Positions 1-5,973 of a stretch of DNA of 7,416 bases are shown piece by piece. The position numbers were made by a program, and so were the translations under genes. This DNA comes from Pseudomonadota bacterium (GTDB lineage: Bacteria > Myxococcota_A > Bradymonadia > UBA4248), in NCBI GenBank assembly GCA_009786045.1, contig WQTY01000040.1:1-7416 (forward strand). Direction: 5' to 3'. Below the pieces are notes generated by a model, which searched no databases, was not told the origin of the DNA, and saw only the letters and a list, made by a program, of their open reading frames with translations. Positions within the stretch are counted from its first letter, which is position 1; the number at the start of each line of letters is the position of its first letter.

Positions 1-376
1 CGCCTGCCTCGATATCGCTGCACGTGATAAAGAACTCGCTTGCCGAGGCTTCGAAGGCGTCGTTATCGAATGGCACCAGGCGCTCGGGGAGATCTTTGTA
101 GCAAAAGGTGCTGCCAACAAGGTTGCCGGTCAGAAGCAGACTTTTGAAACTAAAAAAGCGCGGATTGCGGCAGAAGGCAAGGTAGTATCGAATGCTGCGC
201 CCAAACTGATTCGCCAGAAAAGATATGCCATGAATGGCACCCGCCGACACGCCGATGACCCCATCGAAGGCAACCTGGCGCTCGCCCAGTACGTCAAGCA
301 CGCCGGCCGTATAAATACCGCGGGTGGCGCCGCCTTCCAGTACAAGTCCAGTCTTTTCTCTTTTCGATGCGCTCAT
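1..376 (-). CDS. Patatin-like phospholipase, YjjU type (partial, C-terminus outside window)
   Basis: This is the first 125 residues of a serine lipid acyl hydrolase of the patatin family; family members cleave acyl chains from phospholipids or related esters with a Ser-Asp dyad. Visible motifs are the oxyanion-hole loop GGATRG (residues 15-20, family pattern GGxxRG) and the nucleophile elbow GVSAG with Ser44. The run from LVLEGG through AGVLD, and the later stretch ending SDIEAG, resemble the bacterial YjjU-type 'patatin family protein' subgroup, usually close to 280-300 residues, so more than half should lie beyond base 1. The catalytic Asp is not in the window. No signal peptide or membrane segment is visible in this part, so a cytosolic location is likely. 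The ATG at 374-376 is supported by an AGAGG ribosome binding site four bases upstream. The family assignment is firm; the substrate is unknown. Confidence 0.9.
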   Translation of the reverse strand, partial: MSASKREKTGLVLEGGATRGIYTAGVLDVLGERQVAFDGVIGVSAGAIHGISFLANQFGRSIRYYLAFCRNPRFFSFKSLLLTGNLVGSTFCYKDLPERLVPFDNDAFEASASEFFITCSDIEAG

Positions 377-380
377 GATG

Positions 381-385
381 CCTCT
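381..385 (-). promoter_or_regulatory. Ribosome binding site of the patatin-like gene
   Basis: AGAGG on the minus strand, four bases before the ATG at 374-376. It is preceded on the minus strand by a nearly pure A tract (385-397) that is also the outer end of repeat copy A. The binding site therefore sits directly beside the repeat. Confidence 0.65.
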
Positions 386-391
386 TTTTTC

Positions 392-480
392 TTTTTTACA
401 CGAGGGAGCCAGCGCCCCCGCACCCCCTGCCGGGCAGATATTATCTGCCCCTACGACGCATTGCCTGTGGGTAAAGGGCG
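392..480 (+). repeat. Palindromic intergenic repeat, copy A
   Basis: Read on the plus strand this copy has, in order: a T tract (392-397), GGGAGC (404-409), a C-rich block ending CACCCCCTGC (421-430), a palindromic segment, and GCCTGTGGGT followed by AAAG (463-476). The same blocks in the same order occur on the minus strand at 734-665 (copy B). Copy A carries about 19 bases more than copy B directly after CACCCCCTGC; the extra segment is itself a hairpin with 8 bp arms GGGCAGAT/ATCTGCCC and a 3-base loop (432-450). The outer end lies about ten bases from the ribosome binding site of the patatin gene. It resembles REP-like dispersed elements in style; whether other copies exist in the genome cannot be seen here. 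Confidence 0.75.
432..450. repeat. Perfect hairpin inserted in repeat copy A
   Basis: The arms are GGGCAGAT and ATCTGCCC with loop ATT. Copy B has only two bases at the matching place, while the sequence on both sides (CACCCCCTGC before, and the TAC...GCCTGTGGGT segment after) aligns between the copies. The hairpin is therefore an insertion in A or a deletion from B. There is no U tract next to it, so it is not a terminator. Confidence 0.65.
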
Positions 481-520
481 AAGTACATCATTTTTTGCCA
501 AAATTGTCGTTTTTTGTGAC

Positions 521-549
521 GGTTTTCCAGCTGCGAAGTCAGGAAAACC
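521..549. repeat. Inverted repeat, 8 bp arms
   Basis: GGTTTTCC (521-528) and GGAAAACC (542-549) form a perfect 8 bp stem around a 13-base loop, between the two inverted repeat copies. It lacks a following T tract on either strand. It could be a protein-binding operator or an RNA hairpin in the patatin leader; nothing in the sequence decides between them. Confidence 0.45.
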
Positions 550-619
550 TTAAACTCCGCGCCCGTCGTGAGATTTCCCCTTTGCCTCAGAACAGCTAAA
601 CATGCACAGATTGATTTTC

Positions 620-638
620 CCCTGCTCGCAATGCAGGG
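620..638. repeat. Inverted repeat, 6 bp arms
   Basis: CCCTGC (620-625) and GCAGGG (633-638) flank a 7-base loop. It is a modest stem without a T tract on either side. It may be no more than part of the palindrome-rich character of this intergenic region. Confidence 0.3.
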
Positions 639-664
639 TATGCTGCCACAAAGCAATACATTTT

Positions 665-734
665 GCCACTTCACCCACAGGCGATACGAAGTATCGCAGG
701 GGGTGTGGGGGAGCAATGCTCCCCCACAAAAAAA
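665..734 (-). repeat. Palindromic intergenic repeat, copy B (inverted relative to copy A)
   Basis: Read on the minus strand from 734 this copy has a tract of seven T, a near-perfectly symmetric G/C hairpin containing GGGAGC (705-727), CACCCCCTGC (705-696), a short hairpin with arms GCGATAC/GTATCGC (681-697), then GCCTGTGGGT and GAAG (682-669). The block order matches copy A. Base 734 directly follows the stop codon of the carboxylase-like gene. Copy B keeps the outer hairpin intact, whereas in copy A the same stem is mismatched, so B looks the better preserved of the two. Confidence 0.75.
705..727. repeat. Perfect 10 bp palindromic hairpin at the end of copy B
   Basis: The arms 705-714 (GTGGGGGAGC) and 718-727 are exact reverse complements around a 3-base loop, giving a very stable GC-rich hairpin. 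On the minus strand the T tract comes before the hairpin, on the plus strand an A tract follows it, so it does not have the layout of an intrinsic terminator in either direction. It could still act as a 3' end stabiliser of the upstream messenger RNA, as REP hairpins do. Confidence 0.8.
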
Positions 735-1967
735 CTAATAAACCATAAGATCGGCGAGGTTGTGCGTCAGGCCGGTCAGCTGAAAGTCCTGGAGCCAGGC
801 TTTGAGCTTATGCAGTGCCTGGTTGGGCGGCGCCTTGACGATGAATCGCGCGATGAGGCCATCGTAGACACCCGAGATGCGTTCGCCCTGGGTGTAACCT
901 GTTTCGAGGCGGTAGCAGGGATCGTGTGCATGGGGATGATCCGGCCAGGGGCAGCCTCCAAAACCAATGCGTTCGAGGCAGCCTGGGGAGCGGGCAAAGA
1001 GGCGGAATTCGACGACATCGACCTCTGCCGAGGCGGAGGCACAGGTGGGCAGCACCTGACCACAGGCCACCGAGAGCGAAGCCTGAACGAGGTCTATGCC
1101 GCGGGCCATTTCGGTCACGCCGTGCTCGACCTGCAGCCTGGGATTGACTTCGAGAAGAAAGAAGTTGTTGTCTTGAACGAGGCATTCGAGGGTAGCAAGG
1201 CCCTCGTAGGCCATTTGCGCGAAATGGGCAGCTATTCTTTTGGCGAGGGCGTCGATTTGGGGCGAGGTGTCGAGCGCAACATGCCGCTCAAGCCACTTCT
1301 GAGCGTGTACCTGGGGGGTGCAATCGCGTGCACCAAGAATAACAGCCTGCCCCCTGCCGTCGCCAAGGATTTGAAATTCGATATGGCGAGCATGGAGGAT
1401 GGCGGGTTCGACAAAATAATCGTGCGCGAGTCTGGATTTGAGGTGCTGACGAAGCGCGTCTGTATTGTGGCACAGATGAACCGCCTTGCCGCCACCGCCG
1501 GTGCGTTTCTTGAGCATGAGGGGAAAGGGCAGCGCTGAAACCAGGTCCCAGAAATGGTGGTCATCGCATGATAACGCCTGAAGCGGCAGCCCGAGGACGG
1601 GGCACAGATGCCGGAGCGTCGCCAATTTATCGCCAAACAGGGCAAGATGTGGCGTTTTGGGACCGACAAAGTGGCGTCCCATAAGGCGGCATCGCTGGGC
1701 AAAGATGGGGTCTTCGGACAAAAAACCCCAACCGGGCAAAATCGCTTCGCACCGGGTCTGAACCATAGCCGCAAGGATATTGTCCTGGTGAGTATAGGCC
1801 GTGCGGCTCATGCCGGTGGTAACCACAACATCTGCAAGTGCTGCTGGCGCTGTAAGGCGATCGTCTGAGGCGGCGATGAGCACGGCCTCGGCCCCCAAAG
1901 CATGGCAGGCCGAGATGAGACGCACGGCGCAATCACCGCGATTGGCAACGAGAATGCGTCGATACAT
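735..1967 (-). CDS. Biotin-carboxylase-like ATP-grasp protein, short and divergent
   Basis: The 410-residue protein follows the biotin carboxylase fold (AccC and the first domain of acyl-CoA carboxylases), which uses ATP and bicarbonate to carboxylate biotin on a carrier. Visible are the N-terminal ILVANRG, GWGFLSED (79-86), Lys114 in GDK, Lys153 with the glycine loop GGGG (157-160), HIE (195-197), Gln219, Lys224, Glu261, and the catalytic block EVNPRLQVEH (273-282) with Glu273, Asn275 and Arg277; Arg322 matches AccC Arg338. Oddities: the residue matching AccC His236 is Ala222 (with a His one place earlier), the B domain is about eight residues shorter, and the protein stops 30-40 residues before the usual AccC end. 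There is no biotin carrier domain and no carboxyltransferase gene in the window. The start follows the mutase stop by 9 bases without a clear ribosome binding site, which suggests translational coupling. It could be a paralogue with another acceptor or a decaying gene. Confidence 0.85.
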   Translation of the reverse strand: MYRRILVANRGDCAVRLISACHALGAEAVLIAASDDRLTAPAALADVVVTTGMSRTAYTHQDNILAAMVQTRCEAILPGWGFLSEDPIFAQRCRLMGRHFVGPKTPHLALFGDKLATLRHLCPVLGLPLQALSCDDHHFWDLVSALPFPLMLKKRTGGGGKAVHLCHNTDALRQHLKSRLAHDYFVEPAILHARHIEFQILGDGRGQAVILGARDCTPQVHAQKWLERHVALDTSPQIDALAKRIAAHFAQMAYEGLATLECLVQDNNFFLLEVNPRLQVEHGVTEMARGIDLVQASLSVACGQVLPTCASASAEVDVVEFRLFARSPGCLERIGFGGCPWPDHPHAHDPCYRLETGYTQGERISGVYDGLIARFIVKAPPNQALHKLKAWLQDFQLTGLTHNLADLMVY

Positions 1968-1976
1968 GAAGCGAGA

Positions 1977-3716
1977 TTAGAGCATTGCCTTAACGGCATC
2001 TTCAAGACGCGCCAGTTTGCTTTGTGCGGCCTGACGCATGACGGCATAATCGGCCTCTGTAGCAGGGCAAACCACCCCGACATAAGCTTTAAGCTTGGGC
2101 TCCGTGCCGGATGGGCGTAACGAAATCCAGGAATTATCGCTCAGATAAAAAGTGAGCATATCCTGTTTTGGGAGGTGGATGACGGGCACAATGGTGCCAT
2201 CACTCAGCGTTGTGGCTGAGGTTTGGAGATCGCGAACAGCTGAGACATCAATACCAGCGATGGCATGCGGAGGATTTTGCCGCAACCCGTCGAGAACTTC
2301 GCGCATGGTGTCCTGGCCGCTGAGCCCTTCGTAAAAACGCTCGGCTGCTCCCTCAATGTGTATCCCAAAGCGGAGGTAAATTTCGTCGAGGAGGTCGCAA
2401 ACGCGCTTGCCTTTGGCTTTGCAGTCTGCCGCCAGCTCGGCCAAAAGCAGAATCGACAGAATGCCATCCTTGTCCCGTGCCTGGCCAAAGGTAAAGCCAA
2501 ACGCCTCTTCGTAGGCAAACAGGAAGTGCTGACCGCGAAGGACGCGCTCATCCGCCACGTTGCCCATCCACTTGAATCCGGTCAGGGTCTCCTGGAAATC
2601 GACGCCAAAACCTTCGCAGATGGCGCGCGTCAGTGGGCTTGAAACAACCGAGCAGATGGCGAAGCTGTCATCGTTCAGCTTCGCTTCGTCAAGGTTTTCG
2701 AGGATATAATAGAGCATGAGGGCACCGATTTGGTTGCCCGAGAGGATCGTATATTCGCCGTCGATGGGAATGGCGCAGCCAAGCCTGTCAGCGTCGCCAT
2801 CGTTGGCAAGGACGATTTCTGCCCCAACGGTTCTGGCCAGCTTCAGGGCACGAGGCCAGGTATCGAGATTTTCGGGGTTCGGGGCATTGAGCCCGGCAAA
2901 CTCCGGATCGGGATGTTTTTCTTCTTCGACAACGCATATTTTCTTAAAACCCGCCTGTTCGAAGGCCTGCTGCGCACACGCCCAGCCCGTGCCGCCCAGC
3001 GGCGTATAAACGACATCGACGTCGTGATGCCCCGTCAGAACGGCCTCCTTTACGACCCAGGCCACATAATCGTCGATCGCTTCCTGCCCAAGGCATTCAA
3101 TGATGCCCGACGCCAGACCTTCGTCAAGTCCAAGCTGGCTGTGGCCGATGTCTTCGAGCGCATCCATGCGCGTGGCAACCTGGCTGTCGACCGGCGAAAT
3201 GATCTGAGCACCGTTAGACCAGAACACCTTATAGCCGTTATATTTCTTGGGGTTATGGCTGCTGGTGATCATGACGCCGGCAAAGGCGCCCTTCACCCGG
3301 ACGGCATGAGGCACGAGCGGCGTCGGTGTGATGCGGTCGTAAAGGTAAACCTTAATGCCCGCACTTGCCAGGACACCCGCCGTAATCTGAGCATATTCCT
3401 CGCTGTGATGGCGGCAGTCATAGCCTACGACGACACCGCGCCTGACAGCATCCTGACCATATTCCTCAAGCAGACACAACGCCAGTGCACGCGTTGCCTT
3501 TGCAATCATGTACGCGTTCATCATCGTGCGCCCTGCCCCCATGATGCCACGCAGCCCGGCTGTCCCAAAATGCAATGTATCCCCAAACCGATTGACGATA
3601 GTTTCCATGTCGTTGGCGTCAATGAGCGCCTGAACCTCGGCGCGCGTCTGCGCATCGAAGGGAGCGGATGCCCATGCCTTTGCCGTTGTCAATGCCTGTT
3701 TTTCGAGTTCCTGCAT
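1977..3716 (-). CDS. Phosphoglucomutase/phosphomannomutase, PGM2/PgcA type
   Basis: This cytosolic alpha-D-phosphohexomutase interconverts hexose 1- and 6-phosphates, most likely glucose 1-phosphate and glucose 6-phosphate, linking glycolysis to glycogen and cell-surface sugar synthesis. The 579-residue product matches the usual length of the PGM2/PgcA group (about 580). Motifs in order: GTAGLRG (51-57), the phosphoserine loop TSSHNPKKYNGYK (151-163) with catalytic Ser153, the Mg-binding NDGDADR (305-311) with Asp306, Asp308 and Asp310, the sugar-specificity loop GFKWMGN (380-386), EEAFGF (403-408), and the phosphate-binding RPSGTEPKLK (534-543). All key residues are intact. The frame stays open to an ATG at 3800, but the extra 28 residues are Ala-rich with no family counterpart. 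The ATG at 3714-3716 has a good AGGGAG site, so I chose it. The carboxylase-like gene follows 9 bases after its stop. Glucose versus mannose preference is not decided by what I can see. Confidence 0.95.
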   Translation of the reverse strand: MQELEKQALTTAKAWASAPFDAQTRAEVQALIDANDMETIVNRFGDTLHFGTAGLRGIMGAGRTMMNAYMIAKATRALALCLLEEYGQDAVRRGVVVGYDCRHHSEEYAQITAGVLASAGIKVYLYDRITPTPLVPHAVRVKGAFAGVMITSSHNPKKYNGYKVFWSNGAQIISPVDSQVATRMDALEDIGHSQLGLDEGLASGIIECLGQEAIDDYVAWVVKEAVLTGHHDVDVVYTPLGGTGWACAQQAFEQAGFKKICVVEEEKHPDPEFAGLNAPNPENLDTWPRALKLARTVGAEIVLANDGDADRLGCAIPIDGEYTILSGNQIGALMLYYILENLDEAKLNDDSFAICSVVSSPLTRAICEGFGVDFQETLTGFKWMGNVADERVLRGQHFLFAYEEAFGFTFGQARDKDGILSILLLAELAADCKAKGKRVCDLLDEIYLRFGIHIEGAAERFYEGLSGQDTMREVLDGLRQNPPHAIAGIDVSAVRDLQTSATTLSDGTIVPVIHLPKQDMLTFYLSDNSWISLRPSGTEPKLKAYVGVVCPATEADYAVMRQAAQSKLARLEDAVKAML

Positions 3717-3721
3717 GATGT

Positions 3722-3727
3722 CTCCCT
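3722..3727 (-). promoter_or_regulatory. Ribosome binding site that fixes the mutase start
   Basis: AGGGAG on the minus strand, five bases before the ATG at 3714-3716. The upstream in-frame ATG at 3798-3800 has no such site (it is preceded by GTTTAAAC), which is the main reason for preferring the shorter 579-residue product. Confidence 0.75.
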
Positions 3728-3840
3728 GTTCGATATGGTCAATGGGGTAAAAAGCGGCATGAGACGCCTCCGCGGCGATCCCCGTTGCGTCGGCAGCCAT
3801 GTTTAAACGCTATCTGTAAAACCGATATCCGCCGTAAAAT

Positions 3841-4437
3841 CTAGCGAAAACTGCGTGAACACACGCTCAGGGCATGTTCGGCCATTTCACGCACACCGGC
3901 ATCCGGCTCCAGCTTAAGCAACATCTCAAGATCCGGCACAAACGCGCCCCACTTGGTGTAAGCAACCGCACGTGACGCACAGTAGCGTACTGCCGTGAGG
4001 CTATGATCCAAAGCTTTCGAGAGAACCCGAATGATGTCGGGATCAGGTTTCCGCGCCAGCAATCCCAGCGCAATGAGAAGATACGGTTCGAAAAACCTCT
4101 GCTCACAGGCCGAAATGAGATCTGCAATGGCATAGCAGGCAATGGCGGCTTCGAAGGCAGAAACCACCTGCCTGGGGAGCCAGCCGAGCTTAGATTGTAC
4201 CGTCAGATAACAGACACCATTGTGGAGGTCGTGCACGAGGCTGATTTCTGTCTGAGGATCTTCGGCATACTGCCACGTGATCTGATGGAGCCTGATGGGC
4301 TCAGACTCTTCGTCGCTCATGAGCTCAAAGATAAGTCCCTGCCTGCCAAGCTCATGAATGACGCCCATGACGGCCTCAAAGAAGACAGGATCATTGGGGT
4401 TGGGTTCATCCCGGAAAACGCATCGTCGATTGTGCAT
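3841..4437 (-). CDS. Hypothetical protein with C-terminal HEAT-like repeats
   Basis: I do not recognise this 198-residue protein as a named family. The N-terminal half (about 1-90) is mixed alpha/beta with an acidic patch SDEESE (41-46). The C-terminal half is helical, and residues 131-194 look like two HEAT-type helix pairs: DPDIIRVLSKALDHSLTAVR followed by a second unit with DAGVREMAEHAL, the D-x-x-VR-x-x-A pattern typical of HEAT or PBS-lyase-type repeats. Such repeats usually serve protein binding. No signal peptide or membrane span is seen, so it is probably cytosolic. The frame can start at a GTG (4443), but that GTG overlaps the AGGG ribosome binding site of the ATG at 4435-4437, so the ATG is preferred. 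It lies between the unknown 450-residue gene and the mutase gene, all in one direction. The coding call is strong; the role is unknown. Confidence 0.75.
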   Translation of the reverse strand: MHNRRCVFRDEPNPNDPVFFEAVMGVIHELGRQGLIFELMSDEESEPIRLHQITWQYAEDPQTEISLVHDLHNGVCYLTVQSKLGWLPRQVVSAFEAAIACYAIADLISACEQRFFEPYLLIALGLLARKPDPDIIRVLSKALDHSLTAVRYCASRAVAYTKWGAFVPDLEMLLKLEPDAGVREMAEHALSVCSRSFR

Positions 4438-4465
4438 CGTCACCCTACGTCAGCGGCTTTGATGA

Positions 4466-4493
4466 GCTGCCAGGCCATGAACCGGCCAGCAGC
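4466..4493. other. Interrupted GC-rich hairpin between two unknown genes
   Basis: GCTGC (4466-4470) pairs with GCAGC (4489-4493), and inside it GGCC (4473-4476) pairs with GGCC (4484-4487) across a small asymmetric bulge and a 7-base loop. No T tract follows on either strand, so it is unlikely to be an intrinsic terminator. It lies about 30 bases upstream of the start of the HEAT-like gene and could shape its leader or be chance structure. Confidence 0.3.
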
Positions 4494-4566
4494 CCAGACT
4501 CTAACCATCGCAAAGGCCGCTTCTAGCACAGCTTCCGCAAGCCTGCCACGTGTTTGTAGGCGAGCC

Positions 4567-5919
4567 CTATTCTGCCACGCCATATTCCTTGAGATAGCGG
4601 CCAAAGGCCAGCAACAGGGCTCGTTTCAGTATCGACAGCATACGCAGCTCAGGATTATCCTCGATGATAACGAGAAGCTCACGCGGCGCGGCAATGTCGC
4701 CCGTGACCGTGATCAGAAGCTGAGCCTGAGTCTGTGGAGAGTCTGCCCAGGGGGAACGGATAGCCAGCGCACAGCGCCTTGGCGTTTCCTCGATTTTTTC
4801 GATCTCCAATACCGGAATGCGCGAAAACCGAAAAAGAAGCCTTGAGCTGGCAACGGCATCGACGCGAACCAAACGCTGGAAATACCTGGGAAGCCACTGC
4901 ATCAGAAGATCGGCAATGGCCGATACACTTCGCTTTGGCCGGCTGGCAATGCGCTGCACATAACATGGCGTGTACTGTACGGTGGTGGCAGGGCGCCGTT
5001 TCGGAACATGCAGACACCGCAGGATGGCTTCCTGAAAGCCGCCGCCATCACAAACATCCCCCACGAAATCGCGGCATGCCAGCGCCAAATCTGCCGGCAG
5101 CCCGTGTTCGTCCTGAAGATGTGCCCCATCGCTGACGACATGAAAAGCTGACGTTTCTTCAAAGAGCTGCCGGCGAAGTTTGGCCTCGGCGCCCAAACCG
5201 GATGTCAGGCGTTTTGTCCATTTCTGCAACAGCGTCTTGGGAATCGCCTGACGCATGCACTCAAGCAGCGCTCTGTACGACGCCGCTCGCTCGCCAACGA
5301 CAAGCTGATCCCCGCGTATCCCCTCTGCGGCGCCATGCAGCGCAGCCAGGACTTCAGACGAGGCCGCTGGCTGCACAAGATTGAGCAGACGAATGTCGCC
5401 TGCATCCATTCGGCCGGCCTGCGCTGCATCCAGCATCCCCATGGTCAGAGCATCATGCTCACTCCACATGGGTGCCACATCGACCACAGAAAGTGCCGCC
5501 ACACCATCCCGAAAGATCTCGCGAACCTCACGCCAGTAATGATAAATCGGCCCAAGCGCCCGGGCATCGTCGGGAAAACGGCGCATCACCAAAACGACGT
5601 GCAGGCCTTCATGCTGGCGCGCCTCCCGAACAAAGTTTACCGCCGCCGACAAGGCCACATCGCGGGCAAGGCCCTCCGATGTTCTCTCCTCCCCCGGCGG
5701 CGTCAGGCAAAAATAATACGCCAGTGATACGCCGCGCAGCATATTCGCCGTATCGCGGAAGCTGACCAGAGAACCCAGCCGCCAATGCGAAACGCTAAAC
5801 CCATCGTAGGCTTCTCGCGACAGTGCCACAATATCGTCTGCAGGCGACATCCGTGCCCATTCGCGGGAGAAATGCGCCGCAAACGCATCAAGCTGACCGG
5901 CTAAAGCTATCGTTCGCAT
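4567..5919 (-). CDS. Hypothetical protein, 450 residues, no recognised family
   Basis: I cannot assign a family. The protein appears soluble: no signal peptide and no membrane span. Residues 85-185 alternate helices with short hydrophobic strands (HVVLVM at 107-112, GVAALSVVDVAP at 139-150, DIRLLNLV at 175-182), suggesting an alpha/beta domain. Residues 190-300 look mainly helical. Residues 306-330 are rich in Lys and Arg (PKRRP, RPKR), and the last 100 residues again alternate strands (SRLLFRFSRIPVLEIEKIEE, QLLITVTGD, ELLVIIED) before a final helix. Several cysteines (221, 282, 290, 302, 319) are spread without a metal-binding spacing. The start at 5917-5919 is fixed by GGAGGAGG five bases upstream; the in-frame GTG at 5932-5934 overlaps that site and is unlikely. 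It begins 54 bases after the obgE stop with no terminator between, so co-transcription with obgE is likely. That neighbourhood does not prove a ribosome-related role. Confidence 0.75.
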   Translation of the reverse strand: MRTIALAGQLDAFAAHFSREWARMSPADDIVALSREAYDGFSVSHWRLGSLVSFRDTANMLRGVSLAYYFCLTPPGEERTSEGLARDVALSAAVNFVREARQHEGLHVVLVMRRFPDDARALGPIYHYWREVREIFRDGVAALSVVDVAPMWSEHDALTMGMLDAAQAGRMDAGDIRLLNLVQPAASSEVLAALHGAAEGIRGDQLVVGERAASYRALLECMRQAIPKTLLQKWTKRLTSGLGAEAKLRRQLFEETSAFHVVSDGAHLQDEHGLPADLALACRDFVGDVCDGGGFQEAILRCLHVPKRRPATTVQYTPCYVQRIASRPKRSVSAIADLLMQWLPRYFQRLVRVDAVASSRLLFRFSRIPVLEIEKIEETPRRCALAIRSPWADSPQTQAQLLITVTGDIAAPRELLVIIEDNPELRMLSILKRALLLAFGRYLKEYGVAE

Positions 5920-5924
5920 ATCGT

Positions 5925-5932
5925 CCTCCTCC
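5925..5932 (-). promoter_or_regulatory. Strong ribosome binding site of the 450-residue gene
   Basis: GGAGGAGG on the minus strand, five bases before the ATG at 5917-5919. It is the strongest such site in the window and excludes the upstream in-frame GTG, which overlaps it. Its strength argues that the unknown protein is really made. Confidence 0.8.
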
Positions 5933-5973
5933 ACAAAACAAAATCCCTCTCTGCCAAACCCAAAGTCCGTGAC

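Larger units (their letters stand above)
377..734. other. Gene-free intergenic region between the carboxylase-like and patatin-like genes
   Basis: No credible gene lies in these 358 bases; the short open frames here have no ribosome binding site and run through palindromes. The region consists of two inverted copies of one repeat at its edges (392-480 and 665-734) and about 180 bases of non-repeated sequence between them, which holds two smaller inverted repeats (521-549 and 620-638). I looked for a promoter for the patatin gene on the minus strand and found no convincing -35/-10 pair, although the promoter must lie here if that gene is not read through from upstream. Confidence 0.75.

Noticed and set aside
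441..716. Minus-strand open frame of 91 residues in the repeat-bearing intergenic region
   Set aside because: It reads through both repeat copies, lacks a ribosome binding site, and has no protein-like pattern.
705..734. Strong GC hairpin next to a T tract as the terminator of the carboxylase-like gene
   Set aside because: On the minus strand the T tract comes before the hairpin instead of after it, so the arrangement is wrong for an intrinsic terminator. It may still block exonucleases.
377..734. CRISPR array or tandem repeat
   Set aside because: Only two repeat copies exist, they are inverted and of unequal length, and there are no regular spacers.
663..1538. Plus-strand open frame of 291 residues antisense to the carboxylase-like gene
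   Set aside because: Its first codons lie in repeat copy B and the rest mirrors a gene with clear biotin carboxylase motifs on the other strand.
735..1967. Frameshift or pseudogene in the carboxylase-like gene
   Set aside because: The reading frame is continuous from the conserved N-terminal ANRG motif to the end with core catalytic residues present. Only the C-terminus is short, which does not prove loss of function.
2730..3806. Long plus-strand open frame (358 residues) antisense to the mutase gene
   Set aside because: The minus strand encodes an intact mutase with every family motif. The antisense product has low-complexity character, matches no family I know, and has no ribosome binding site.
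4003..4845. Plus-strand open frame of 280 residues spanning two minus-strand genes
   Set aside because: It bridges the ends of two better-supported genes and their spacer, with no ribosome binding site or recognisable motif.
5920..5934. Upstream GTG start for the 450-residue protein (and likewise the GTG at 4443 for the HEAT-like protein)
   Set aside because: In both cases the GTG overlaps the ribosome binding site of a downstream ATG with ideal spacing, so the ATG is the better start.
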